NCBI GenBank assembly: GCA_050288625.1
Contig: JBNKEE010000034.1
Location: forward strand, 5,355-69,354
Length of the DNA stretch: 64,000 nt
DNA from: JAAGZL01 sp050288625
Lineage (GTDB): Bacteria; Pseudomonadota; Gammaproteobacteria; Chromatiales; Chromatiaceae
Direction: 5' to 3'
Within the stretch, counting starts at the first letter, position 1. Each line of letters opens with the position of its first letter. The position numbers were made by a program, and so were the translations under genes. The notes below the pieces were generated by a model. It was not told where the DNA came from and made no database searches. It worked only from the letters and a program-made list of their open reading frames with translations. Below are positions 1 to 8,324 of the stretch, one piece after another.

Positions 1-1232
1 AGGTTCAGCCACACCCGGATGTTGTAGAGATGGGAGGTGTTGAATATGGGTTGCCAGTCTTCCGTCACCCCCTGGACCGAACTGTACTGGAAACCGAAGC
101 GGATGGCCTGGGCCAGGAACGCCTCCACCAGGCGTCCGTTGTTGTGTTTCAGTATCTCTGTGCCCAGTACCTCGATGCTCTGCAGGGCGGTGTGGGGGAA
201 GCGCTTTACGTTGGCGCGCAGGAATACGAATGCCCGCAGGAAGAACTCTTCGATCTCATCATAGGTCTGTTTGCGTACCAACTGTAATAGGTTGCGGTTG
301 ATCTCCTTCAGGGTCTCTTCGTGGATCATGGAGAGACCGTCGCTGTCCATGATGCGGAACAGGAACTGCAGTTTGTAGTTCTGGTTTAATAGTTCTGATT
401 CTGCGTTGGCAAGTTGATTGGCATGCTGGCGGTAACCCCTCACAATATCCAGGTAGGTTGGAAATTCCACCAGCTGTTCCAACTGCCTGCTTGAACACGC
501 ATCTCTCTCCAGCGCATCCAGTTCGTTTAATCTCGTTTGGATGTTGGTGTGGGATATCGCCTCCACTCCATCCGTGTGGATCTCACAGAACTCAATCGGG
601 TCATCCTGCTGCAGCCAGTAATCATAGGTATGGCGCAGGCAGTTGTCCTGAAAGGAGCAGAACGGACTCCAGTCGAATCCCTCAGGCTCAACCCCGTCTA
701 TCTTCTGCACCAGCTTTTGCAGGGTGGCGCGGATCGGGTGGTAGCTGCTGGACAGGATCAGCAGGTTCTTTTTGGATAGGGCGCCAAGCTGGCTGAATAT
801 TGTGGATAGGGCATCCAGGTAGTTTGGCAACTGTCCGCTGTCGAGATCGGAAACCAGTTTATCCAGATAGGCGCTTATGGCCTCCGCCACCTCTTCCGCA
901 GAGATGAATTTTCCGGACTCCTCCAGGGCCTCCAGGAGCACCTGGATGATGGTGATGGAGCACTGCGGTCCCGCCGGGTGGGCCAGATAGCGGCTGTTGT
1001 TCTTCAGCACAAAGCTGCGGAATACGGGCAGGATCAGGCGCCAGTTGCGGAATGGATGGTTGAGTTCGTACAGGAGTTTGTCCAGGCCCTTGATCAGCCC
1101 GGAGTACCCCTTGACCGGCTCGCGCAATACCTCATGGCGCGGATCTATCTGAACTACATCCACCGCCGTTTCCAGCAGGTTGGCGCGCAGGGCGTCCGAG
1201 CCGCCCAGGCCCTGTTCCGACTTGCTGGTCAT
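1..1232 (-). CDS. Unidentified large protein, N-terminal 410 residues (runs off the window)
   Basis: An uninterrupted frame opens with ATG at 1232 and is still open at the window edge, so only the first 410 residues are seen. A TAA two codons upstream of the ATG fixes the earliest start. The product is soluble, with no signal peptide or membrane segment, and looks mostly helical. Recognisable patches are YLAHPAGPQC near residue 90 and a CSFQDNCLRHTYDYWLQ segment near residue 205. It lies 39 bases downstream of gapA on the same strand and probably shares its transcript, which hints at central carbon metabolism. It may be the N-terminal extension of a large PEP/pyruvate-binding (PEP synthase-like) protein, but no diagnostic catalytic motif falls inside the window, so this is only a guess. 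Confidence 0.75.
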   Translation of the reverse strand, partial: MTSKSEQGLGGSDALRANLLETAVDVVQIDPRHEVLREPVKGYSGLIKGLDKLLYELNHPFRNWRLILPVFRSFVLKNNSRYLAHPAGPQCSITIIQVLLEALEESGKFISAEEVAEAISAYLDKLVSDLDSGQLPNYLDALSTIFSQLGALSKKNLLILSSSYHPIRATLQKLVQKIDGVEPEGFDWSPFCSFQDNCLRHTYDYWLQQDDPIEFCEIHTDGVEAISHTNIQTRLNELDALERDACSSRQLEQLVEFPTYLDIVRGYRQHANQLANAESELLNQNYKLQFLFRIMDSDGLSMIHEETLKEINRNLLQLVRKQTYDEIEEFFLRAFVFLRANVKRFPHTALQSIEVLGTEILKHNNGRLVEAFLAQAIRFGFQYSSVQGVTEDWQPIFNTSHLYNIRVWLN

Positions 1233-1271
1233 GATTTAGTAGATGGCAAATACCTCATATGCGACAGATTA

Positions 1272-2273
1272 TCATATCTCCTGCCCTTGCATATGATTGA
1301 TCAGGTCCAGCATGCGGTTGGAGTAGCCCCATTCGTTGTCATACCAGCTCATGATCTTCACCGATTTGCCTAATACGCGAGTACAGCTGCCGTCCACAAA
1401 TGAGGAGTGGGGGTCGCCCTGGAAGTCGATGGAAACCAGAGGCTCATCGGTATAGCCGAGATAGCGGTTGGCCGATTCCCTCAGGGCATCGTTTACTTCG
1501 GATACAGTGGTCTCTTTCTCAACCTCCATCACTACGTCCACCATAGAGACATTGGGTGTGGGTACCCGCACCGCCAGTCCATCGAATTTTCCTGCCAGGG
1601 CCGGGATGACCAGGGCCACCGCCGCCGCCGCGCCGGTCTTGGTCGGGATCATGGACATGGCCGCCGCCCTGGCGCGGCGTAGGTCGGAGTGAGGGAAGTC
1701 CAGAAGCCGTTGGTCATTGGTGTAGGCGTGGATGGTGGTCATCAACCCGCGCGTGATGCCGAAGCGGTCCATGATCACCTTGGCTACCGGGGCCAGGCAG
1801 TTGGTGGTGCAGGAGGCGTTGGAAACTACCTGGTGTTTGTTGGGATCGTACTCATCCTCATTCACGCCCATGACAATGGTCTTTACGTCGCCTTTGGCCG
1901 GGGCTGAGATAATCACCCGACGCACTCCGCCTTTCAGGTGGCCGGCGGCAAGATCGTGATCTCGGAACAGGCCGGTGGCCTCCAGTACATAATCCACACC
2001 GTGATCACCCCATGGAATCTCTTCTGGATCTTTAAAACGGGAGAAGGCTACCTCTTTGCCATCTACAATCAGGCCGTTATCGGTTGCAGATACCTCACCA
2101 TCAAATCGTCCCATAACGGAGTCATACTTGAGCAGATGAGCAGAGGTTTCTAACTGGGTAAGATCATTTACCGCCACGATCTCCATGTCTGCGAATGCCT
2201 GATCCTGGCGAATAGCGCGAAATATATTTCTGCCGATACGTCCAAAGCCGTTGATACCGATACGGATAGTCAT
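1272..2273 (-). CDS. gapA: Glyceraldehyde-3-phosphate dehydrogenase, type I
   Basis: Phosphorylating GAPDH converts glyceraldehyde 3-phosphate, NAD and phosphate to 1,3-bisphosphoglycerate in glycolysis, and the reverse in gluconeogenesis or carbon fixation. The 333-residue length is typical. The Rossmann motif INGFGRIGRN lies at residues 7-16, and the catalytic cysteine is C155 in SNASCTTN, with the partner histidine in TTIHAYTNDQ. The acidic VNDL stretch at 35-38 favours NAD over NADP. The ATG at 2273 has an AAGGAG site at good spacing. The next gene on the minus strand starts 39 bases beyond the stop, so the two are probably cotranscribed. Confidence 0.97.
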   Translation of the reverse strand: MTIRIGINGFGRIGRNIFRAIRQDQAFADMEIVAVNDLTQLETSAHLLKYDSVMGRFDGEVSATDNGLIVDGKEVAFSRFKDPEEIPWGDHGVDYVLEATGLFRDHDLAAGHLKGGVRRVIISAPAKGDVKTIVMGVNEDEYDPNKHQVVSNASCTTNCLAPVAKVIMDRFGITRGLMTTIHAYTNDQRLLDFPHSDLRRARAAAMSMIPTKTGAAAAVALVIPALAGKFDGLAVRVPTPNVSMVDVVMEVEKETTVSEVNDALRESANRYLGYTDEPLVSIDFQGDPHSSFVDGSCTRVLGKSVKIMSWYDNEWGYSNRMLDLINHMQGQEI

Positions 2274-2368
2274 GTTTGCTCCTTGATAAATCTTTATTGC
2301 TGATTTAACCCACAGTACTAGGTGAATGTTTCATAAATATGTTTTGATTGTAGTATGTAGTTTAGACG

Positions 2369-3157
2369 CTACTGAGCATCCGGCCAGGATATTTCTCTTG
2401 CGGTTCTTGCCCCGATAACGCAGCTATCCAAGCTCAGAGCCATTGTGGATGATGTACGCGATTGAGATATACGTCCTGCCATGATTTCGGCACGGTATTG
2501 AGGGAACAGAGGATTGCGTTCAGGTTGGGCGTAGCCGTCGGGGAAAACAGGATTGCCAACGCTGTCATATTTATCTGTTGCTCCGACAGTGTGTAGTAGT
2601 TCATGGGCGATAACGATATTGTTTTGTTTGTCCTGCTGTTTTGAAGCAAAAGCGTGCACTATACCCAAAAGGCCTTTGTCCATGCCTAGAGAGCGTTGTA
2701 ATGGTTGGCTGTTGTTAATGTCGTGATACAACACAAACATATTGATTCGGTTGTGACTGGAGGGACCATCAGGGGTGTTTTTCCAGGCCCAGTAACGCAT
2801 TTTTATGCTCCACATGGCTACCTTAAGAAAAAAAGCGTTTTTTGCCGGTGGCGCCGGTGGCATATCGTTTATGGTTGGTCCCAATATGGTTTTAGTGGGA
2901 TTGTTTTGATATAGGCCGTATTTTTTTGCCTCTTTAGCTGTGAATTGATCTATTGCAGAGAATGCTTTGCTGCTTAGATTCGCTATATAGGTTGCGGTCT
3001 GTGTGCTACCGTCGGCATTGATAGGAAAGATTACAACCTCCAGTGGGTTGAGCCAGGAGGTCGAATACATGTATTGCTGCTTGGTGTGTATGGCGGCAAC
3101 TGACAGGATGGCCAATAGTATCAGTATCCGTATGTTCCTAAAACTAAACAACTTCAT
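2369..3157 (-). CDS. Membrane-anchored metzincin-like zinc metalloprotease, uncharacterised
   Basis: Residues 1-24 are a basic tip plus hydrophobic helix, so the 262-residue protein is exported and probably stays anchored in the inner membrane. The core holds the zinc motif HELLHTVGATD (H185, E186, H189, G192, D195), the metzincin form HExxHxxGxxD with Asp as third ligand. About 30 residues later comes IMAGR (M226), where a Met-turn would be expected. The domain is small and resembles no named enzyme I know, so substrate and role are unknown. ATG 3157 has AAGGAG upstream. It lies between argF and gapA on the same strand with gaps of 95-127 bases, so it may be its own transcription unit. Being a zinc protease is well supported; the physiological job is not. 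Confidence 0.85.
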   Translation of the reverse strand: MKLFSFRNIRILILLAILSVAAIHTKQQYMYSTSWLNPLEVVIFPINADGSTQTATYIANLSSKAFSAIDQFTAKEAKKYGLYQNNPTKTILGPTINDMPPAPPAKNAFFLKVAMWSIKMRYWAWKNTPDGPSSHNRINMFVLYHDINNSQPLQRSLGMDKGLLGIVHAFASKQQDKQNNIVIAHELLHTVGATDKYDSVGNPVFPDGYAQPERNPLFPQYRAEIMAGRISQSRTSSTMALSLDSCVIGARTAREISWPDAQ

Positions 3158-3284
3158 TTGTTTCTCCTTGTTATATTTTATTAATTGCTATTTTTTCGTT
3201 CCCCAAGTGAAAAACAATCTAATGCAAAAACTGTAAAAATTGTTAAGTTGTTTGGCGGGCCAGCTTTGATTATTTGTGTAGTTA

Positions 3285-4208
3285 TCAGCAGAGAAGGAAT
3301 TCAAGTAAGGCCTTTTGCGAATGCATGCGGTTCTCTGCCTCTTCCCAGACTACGCTGTCGGGCCTGTCGATGACCGATGCCGCTACCTCTTCGCCACGAT
3401 GGGCTGGTAGGCAGTGCATGAATAGCGCGTCTTGACCGGCTTGGTCCATAATTTTATCGGATACCTGATAATTCGCGAATGCTTGCTTGCGTTTTACCTG
3501 CTCCTCTTCTTGTCCCATGCTGGCCCAGACATCAGTAACAACGAGATCGGCTCCTGTGGCAGCAGCCATAGGGTCAGATGTTATTTGACAGCGATCAGAG
3601 GCCGGGGCCATGATCTCATCTTTTGGCTCATATCCTTCCGGGCATGCGATATTCAGCTTGAAACCGAACTGTCTGGAAGCGTTGATATAAGAGTGGCACA
3701 TATTGTTTCCATCTCCGATCCAGGCTACGGTCTTGCCAGCGATATCTCCGCGGTGTTCCATATAGGTTTGCATGTCAGCGAGCAACTGACACGGGTGAAA
3801 TAGATCGGTCAGGGCGTTGATCACCGGCACTTGAGAGTGTTCGGCAAACAGCTCCAGATCCTTCTGGTGATAGGTGCGTACCATGATGCAGTCCACCATT
3901 CGTGACATTACCCTGGCGCTGTCTTCGATCGGTTCCCCCCGACCCAGTTGTGTATCCCTGGGAGAGAGGAATATGGCATGACCACCCAGTTGGGTGATCC
4001 CTGCTTCGAATGATATTCTGGTGCGGGTGGAGGATTTCTCGAACACCATAGCCAGGGTTCGGTTTTGCAGAGATGTGTGCGCTATTCCTTTTTGTAGCAA
4101 CTGTTTCAACTCAGTAGCCCTGGCCAGGATGCTATACAGCTCGTCCTGGGTTAGGTCCAGCAACGATAGAAAATGCCTTGGCTGTCGTTTTGTAGCGTTC
4201 TCCGTCAT
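3285..4208 (-). CDS. argF: Ornithine carbamoyltransferase
   Basis: Carbamoylates ornithine to citrulline in arginine biosynthesis, in the cytoplasm. The carbamoyl-phosphate motif STRTR, the HPCQ motif and the ornithine-site HCLP motif are all present in the family order. I chose ATG 4208, giving 307 residues and a start just before the conserved RHFLSLLDLT; the frame can be extended to a TTG at 4259, but that would overlap the end of argD and add a non-conserved tail. The ribosome site before 4208 is weak, so coupling to argD (37 bases upstream) is likely. argD-argF form an arginine operon here; argJ is about 27 kb away. Confidence 0.95.
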   Translation of the reverse strand: MTENATKRQPRHFLSLLDLTQDELYSILARATELKQLLQKGIAHTSLQNRTLAMVFEKSSTRTRISFEAGITQLGGHAIFLSPRDTQLGRGEPIEDSARVMSRMVDCIMVRTYHQKDLELFAEHSQVPVINALTDLFHPCQLLADMQTYMEHRGDIAGKTVAWIGDGNNMCHSYINASRQFGFKLNIACPEGYEPKDEIMAPASDRCQITSDPMAAATGADLVVTDVWASMGQEEEQVKRKQAFANYQVSDKIMDQAGQDALFMHCLPAHRGEEVAASVIDRPDSVVWEEAENRMHSQKALLEFLLC

Positions 4209-4245
4209 CTCTTTATCCGTGTAGGTAAAAGAATCGGCGTTGATC

Positions 4246-5424
4246 CTAGTTTGACTCAAGGAATCGTTTGAGCAGCTCTGAGAGTATGGCTATCATCTCG
4301 TCAGACTGCTCATTGCTCATGATTAGAGGGGGCAGAAGACGAATGGTTTTGTCAGCCGTAACGTTTATCAGTAGCCCCTTCTCCAGGGCGGCAGCTACCA
4401 GGTCACCACAGTTGCGATCCAACTCAATGCCAATAAGCAGCCCCTGACCCCGTATCTCTTCTATACCAGCGACATCGGCCAGCGCGTCGGCCAGATCTGC
4501 CAGGATCTTGTTGCCTAGGGTCTCGGCTCTTGCTACAAGCCCCTCTTTTTCAATTGTATCGATTACGGCGTGGGCTGTAGCACAGGCTAGATGGTTGCCA
4601 CCAAAGGTTGAGCCGTGAGAACCAGCAAACAGGATATCTGCAGCTTTGCCACTGGCTAGACATGCCCCGATGGGAACTCCGTTAGCCAGACCCTTGGCCA
4701 ATGTCATCACGTCCGGGATTATCCCATTGTGTTGATGAGCAAACATGCGGCCGCTACGGCCCATGCCGGTCTGGATCTCGTCCAGCATCATCAACCAGCC
4801 GTGCTCGTCACAGATGCTGCGTATATGGTTCAGATAGTTTTCTGCCGGAATATTGATGCCGCCTTCGCCCTGGATAGGCTCCACCAGTACGGCAACAACA
4901 TTCGGGATGTTAGCGGCAACCAAGCGTAGGCTGTCAATGTCGTCATACGGCACCCGCACGAAGCCGCTCACCAGTGGCTCAAAACCGGCCTGAACCTTGC
5001 GATTGCCGGTGGCTGATAGCGTGGCCAGGGTGCGTCCGTGGAAGCTGTTCTCCATAACCACTATGGCTGGGTTGTCTATGTCCTTGGAGTGTCCATACAA
5101 ACGAGCGATCTTGATCGCCGCCTCGTTCGCCTCGGCCCCTGAGTTACAGAAAAAGGCCTTGTTCATGCCTGATATGTTGGTCAGGGTTGCACCCAACTGC
5201 TCCTGTTGAGTGATGCCGTAAAGATTGGAGGTGTGGATTAATTCCCCTGCCTGTTTGCGGATGGCTTCTGTGACTGCCGGGTGAGCGTGGCCAAGCCCGC
5301 ACACCGCGATTCCAGAGAGTGCGTCCAGGTAACGTTTACCATCCGTGTCCCACAGCTCGGCGCCTGCACCGCGCTGAAAGTGTACTGGCAACCGTTTGTA
5401 TGTAGCCATTATCGGGTCAGACAT
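4246..5424 (-). CDS. argD: Acetylornithine aminotransferase
   Basis: PLP-dependent class III aminotransferase that makes N-acetylornithine from N-acetylglutamate semialdehyde; in many bacteria it also serves lysine (succinyl-DAP) synthesis. At 392 residues it has normal length. The CNSGAEANEAAIK cofactor-binding loop, the NSFHGRT motif, the LDEIQTGMGRSG segment and the Schiff-base lysine K244 in TLAKGLANG are all intact. The start ATG 5424 has a modest AAGAGA site. It is transcribed away from rnpB and leads into argF. No convincing ArgR operator was found in the 140 bases upstream. Confidence 0.96.
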   Translation of the reverse strand: MSDPIMATYKRLPVHFQRGAGAELWDTDGKRYLDALSGIAVCGLGHAHPAVTEAIRKQAGELIHTSNLYGITQQEQLGATLTNISGMNKAFFCNSGAEANEAAIKIARLYGHSKDIDNPAIVVMENSFHGRTLATLSATGNRKVQAGFEPLVSGFVRVPYDDIDSLRLVAANIPNVVAVLVEPIQGEGGINIPAENYLNHIRSICDEHGWLMMLDEIQTGMGRSGRMFAHQHNGIIPDVMTLAKGLANGVPIGACLASGKAADILFAGSHGSTFGGNHLACATAHAVIDTIEKEGLVARAETLGNKILADLADALADVAGIEEIRGQGLLIGIELDRNCGDLVAAALEKGLLINVTADKTIRLLPPLIMSNEQSDEMIAILSELLKRFLESN

Positions 5425-5562
5425 CTCTCAGTCTCTTAAAAAGCAAGAAGTCGGCACTGAGACAGTAACCGACCTGCAAAATTTCCGTGTAATTATATGG
5501 AAAAAGGAGCAATCCTATTAGATATATCTTTGGTTGGCAATACATAATCATAAAGATATCGG

Positions 5563-5591
5563 TTGCGCACAATAAACAGGGAGATTATCTT
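5563..5591 (+). promoter_or_regulatory. Candidate sigma-70 promoter of rnpB
   Basis: TTGCGC (5563-5568), a 17-base spacer and TATCTT (5586-5591). The predicted start, 7-8 bases after the -10 box, coincides with G5599, the first paired base of the RNase P RNA P1 helix. The boxes themselves are imperfect; the agreement of position is the main support. Confidence 0.5.
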
Positions 5592-5598
5592 TGCTCCT

Positions 5599-5967
5599 GG
5601 GAGTCGGCCGAATGATCGCTGTCCCATCCGGGAGAGAGGAAAGTCCGGGCTCCATAGGGCAGGGTGCCAGGTAACGCCTGGGGGGCGTAAGCCCACGGAA
5701 AGTGCCGCAGAAAATATACCGCCGAATCCGACGGTTCGCTGCTGGATGGTAAGGGTGAAATGGTGCGGTAAGAGCGCACCGCGCTGCTGGCAACAGTAGT
5801 GGCAGGGTAAACCCCACCCGGAGCAAGACCAAATAGGGGGGCGAGTGGCTTCGGCCACACCTGTGGCCCACAGGGTCCCCGGGTAGGTTGCTGGAGGTGC
5901 GTGGCGACACGCATCCTAGATGAATGATCATTCTCGACAGAACCCGGCTTACAGGCCGGCTCCCACC
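5599..5967 (+). ncRNA. rnpB: RNase P RNA, bacterial type A
   Basis: Catalytic RNA of ribonuclease P, which removes the 5' leaders of tRNA precursors. The universal blocks appear in order: GAGGAAAGTCCGGGCTCC near 5636, the AGGTAACGCCTGG hairpin, GGGTGAAA followed by GTGCGGTAAGAGCGCACC, CACCCGGAGCAAGACC near 5816, and ACAGAACCCGGCTTA near 5938. The P1 helix closes with 11 pairs, 5599-5609 against 5954-5964. The GGT that pairs with tRNA CCA is kept at 5882-5884 in the L15 region. Length near 370 is normal. The end is placed a few bases after P1; no U-run terminator is visible. Confidence 0.97.
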
Positions 5968-6057
5968 ATTTACTTTAGGCCGTTTATGGTTTTGAACTTT
6001 AGTAAATACCATTTGGTTTGAGAGGTTGTTAAAGGGTTAAAATAGTTGTTGTAAAAT

Positions 6058-7581
6058 ATGTGGAAGAATAAGTGCGTCCCACCTTTTAAGCCTACCCTAG
6101 CTCCTCTGACTATTGGTCTTGAGTCAGCAGCGGTTTTCGTTTTGGCGTGGGTTTTGTTTGCCTTGAGTGTCCTGCCGGCCGATTCACTTTTTACAGTAGA
6201 TGGCTTTTATCATTTCAGAATAATGGAGCTGATCTGGAATGATGGTCCGTGGGTGGACATCCGCTGGCTACCACTCACAATACTGGGAGAGCACGGGCCG
6301 GATCACCATTGGCTGTGGCATCTTATGTTTTCCCCGTTCGGTGCAGTGGATGATCGGGTTTTGGGACTAAAGCTTGCGCTGATCACCAACGCGGCCATGG
6401 TGCCGGCAATCTTCAACTTGACATGCCGACTACTTGGTGTCCCCTTTGCCCCTCTCTGGTCGTTGCTGTTGCTGGCTGGAGGATTGACCTTCCCTGCTAG
6501 AATCCTAATGCTGCGGGCACAAAACATTGCTATCTGTTATCTTCTATTGGCCACTTTGTTTTCACTGCGGCGATCCTATCTGCTACTAGGGTTTATAGTT
6601 TTCCTAGGTATCGAATCCTATCATGGGTCGGTGATCATCGGTTTTCCGATCCTTCTTATATGGGTGATTTATACCATCAGGGAGCGGCAGATCGATGGGA
6701 AACTTTTAATCTTTCCTGCTGTAGGGTTCCTTGCAGGGCTGCTTCTGAGTCCCTGGTTCCCGCAAAATATAGACTTTATGTTTTTTCATCTGCTTTATGT
6801 GGGTGCTAATTCGCTTGCTAGTTCACCTGGGGGTGAATGGACACCGGTGACAGTATTTGGATTGTGGCAGCAGGCCTGGCCCGCCCATCTTCTATGGGTG
6901 GGTAGTTTTGTCTTGCTGGTTGCTCTTCGACGAGCCTGGATTCGTCAGCCGCAGGTAGTTGTGATCAATCTATTGGCGTTTTTCGCACTGTTGGCTTATG
7001 CCTCTGCCAACAGGTTTGCCGAATACTATATCCCAACGGCGTTGTTATCTGTTGCTGTGAATACCATGCCAATAATTGGGATGATAACCAAAAAGGCGAG
7101 AGTGTTTGGTGTGGTTTGTCTAGTGTTATTTGCAGGGTGGCGTATGACGGTCAATATGGAAATGTATAGGGCGGTAGCTATCTACCGATTCTCTCACTAC
7201 GGTGAGATTGCCAGAACTCTGGAGCAGCGAGCAGAGCCGGATAGTCTGATCTTCAATACTGGTGAAAATTTCTCTTTTCTTATTTGGCACTCTGTCAAGC
7301 ATAGATATGTGGTCGGGCTTTCCCCGCTCTTTCTCGCATACCAGGATCCAGCGCGATACCTGTTTTGGACCTTGATTCCAGGACCACAATCACTAGACCG
7401 GGATAAAGGAGAGATTATCCTCAAGACCTTCGGCAGCCGTTGGGCGGTGGTGCAGCACAGTAATACCGCCTTATATAAGCAGCTTCTTGCTAGCCCCTAT
7501 GCCACCATAGAGTTAAAGACAGCATCAGGGTATCTGTTTTCACTACGTGATCCTGGGTCAGGGTCAAGTAGTGATCGCTGA
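6058..7581 (+). CDS. GT-C-like polytopic membrane protein (possible lipid-linked sugar transferase)
   Basis: A 507-residue integral membrane protein with about ten hydrophobic helices and a short soluble C-terminal part from about residue 390. After the first helix comes a periplasmic loop with TVDGFYHFRIM (about 47-57) and further on EHGPDHHWLWH. An acidic residue near an aromatic/His patch in the first loop is the hallmark of the GT-C superfamily (PMT, ArnT, STT3), whose members move sugars from polyprenyl phosphates onto outside acceptors. That assignment is by pattern only. It stands alone between rnpB and the dcw promoter, without other sugar genes. ATG 6058 has no strong ribosome site. 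It lacks the TPR-like tail of the two GT-C-like proteins at 58493 and 60805. Confidence 0.7.
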   Translation: MWKNKCVPPFKPTLAPLTIGLESAAVFVLAWVLFALSVLPADSLFTVDGFYHFRIMELIWNDGPWVDIRWLPLTILGEHGPDHHWLWHLMFSPFGAVDDRVLGLKLALITNAAMVPAIFNLTCRLLGVPFAPLWSLLLLAGGLTFPARILMLRAQNIAICYLLLATLFSLRRSYLLLGFIVFLGIESYHGSVIIGFPILLIWVIYTIRERQIDGKLLIFPAVGFLAGLLLSPWFPQNIDFMFFHLLYVGANSLASSPGGEWTPVTVFGLWQQAWPAHLLWVGSFVLLVALRRAWIRQPQVVVINLLAFFALLAYASANRFAEYYIPTALLSVAVNTMPIIGMITKKARVFGVVCLVLFAGWRMTVNMEMYRAVAIYRFSHYGEIARTLEQRAEPDSLIFNTGENFSFLIWHSVKHRYVVGLSPLFLAYQDPARYLFWTLIPGPQSLDRDKGEIILKTFGSRWAVVQHSNTALYKQLLASPYATIELKTASGYLFSLRDPGSGSSSDR

Positions 7582-7785
7582 TGATTGTGCTCCGCTTTTT
7601 TAAAAGTGGTGATTAGCATTACCTAAGATTAGGGATAAATCCCCTATAACTCCTAATAAATCACTTTAAGTTGTATCTTTAGCATGCTGTTTTAGTGTGT
7701 TTTCTCTCTATTGTGTTGCTGTTAATTCCCCTCTGTAACCTACTGTCTTTAAAGGAACTTTTTCTATTTTTGTGGAGTAATTGCC

Positions 7786-7815
7786 TTGACAAGTGGGGAA
7801 TTACCTACCTATTAT
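7786..7815 (+). promoter_or_regulatory. Strong sigma-70 promoter heading the dcw cluster
   Basis: A consensus TTGACA at 7786-7791, an 18-base spacer and TATTAT at 7810-7815. The predicted start, near 7822, falls inside the repeat operator and about 50 bases before the mraZ start codon. This is the best sigma-70 promoter in the window and fits the known promoter upstream of mraZ in enterobacteria. Confidence 0.75.
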
Positions 7816-7849
7816 GGCGTTAAGTGGTGAAAAGTGGGTTTTTATGGGG
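7815..7849 (+). promoter_or_regulatory. MraZ operator: four TGGNN repeats on a 10-base pitch
   Basis: TGGCG (7815), TGGTG (7825), TGGGT (7835) and TGGGG (7845) recur at exactly 10-base intervals, separated by 5-base spacers. E. coli MraZ is known to bind TGGGN repeats with 5-base spacers next to its own promoter and to repress the cluster. Here the repeats begin at the end of the -10 box and cover the transcription start, so bound MraZ would block initiation. The pattern is seen directly; binding is inferred. Confidence 0.8.
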
Positions 7850-7871
7850 AAACAGAAAGGGGATACCTAAC

Positions 7872-8324
7872 TTGTTTCGAGGTGTAAACAGTCTAAATCT
7901 GGACGCAAAAGGGCGGTTTGCGATACCGACAAAGTATCGTGAGCGCCTGAAAGATTGCTGTGCCTCTCAGATGGTAATCACCGTCGATCCTGATGACCGC
8001 TGCCTGCTTATCTATCCGGCCCCTGAATGGCAGGAGATTGAGCGCAAATTGATGAATCTCCCTACCTTTAATAAGGCCGCGCGCCGATTGCAGAGACTGC
8101 TGGTAGGACATGCGGTAGAGGTAGATATGGATGGGCAGGGCAGGATTCTGTTACCGCCACCACTTAGAGAATTTGCCCATATGAATAAGCATGCAGTGTT
8201 AATCGGGCAAGGTAGTAAATTTGAGCTGTGGGACGAAGGGCGTTGGAACGAAGCGCGTGAGAGCTGGCTTGAGGAAGATCTGGAACAGGATCTCCCGGCT
8301 GATCTGGAAACGCTCTCAATCTGA
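7872..8324 (+). CDS. mraZ: Transcriptional regulator MraZ
   Basis: AbrB-like DNA-binding protein that represses the dcw cluster from the repeats at 7815-7849. The product is 150 residues, close to the 152 of E. coli. The two halves each carry the conserved core: NLDAKGRFAIPTKYRERL near the N-terminus and DGQGRILLPPPLREFA near residue 95. The start must be the TTG at 7872, because the family begins with FRG directly after the initiator and AAGGGG lies about 10 bases upstream. A GTG at 7824 would extend the frame back into the operator and is rejected. Its stop overlaps the rsmH start by one base, so the two are translationally coupled. Confidence 0.93.
   Translation: MFRGVNSLNLDAKGRFAIPTKYRERLKDCCASQMVITVDPDDRCLLIYPAPEWQEIERKLMNLPTFNKAARRLQRLLVGHAVEVDMDGQGRILLPPPLREFAHMNKHAVLIGQGSKFELWDEGRWNEARESWLEEDLEQDLPADLETLSI

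Noticed and set aside
978..1373. A 131-codon plus-strand frame
   Set aside because: It spans the ends of two minus-strand genes, gapA and the partial gene, and has no motif or ribosome site.
5425..5562. ArgR operator upstream of argD
   Set aside because: No pair of ARG-box-like palindromes was found; a TATAAT on the minus strand has no -35 partner at proper distance.
5493..6012. Several open frames on both strands over 5493-6012
   Set aside because: They lie across the RNase P RNA, whose conserved blocks and closed P1 helix explain the sequence fully.
7631..7645. AGGGATAAATCCCCT hairpin after the gene at 6058, as terminator
   Set aside because: The stem has only four pairs and no T-run follows.
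7824..7871. Longer MraZ start at GTG 7824
   Set aside because: It would add 16 residues encoded by the operator repeats; the family begins with FRG after the initiator, which fits TTG 7872 and its AAGGGG.
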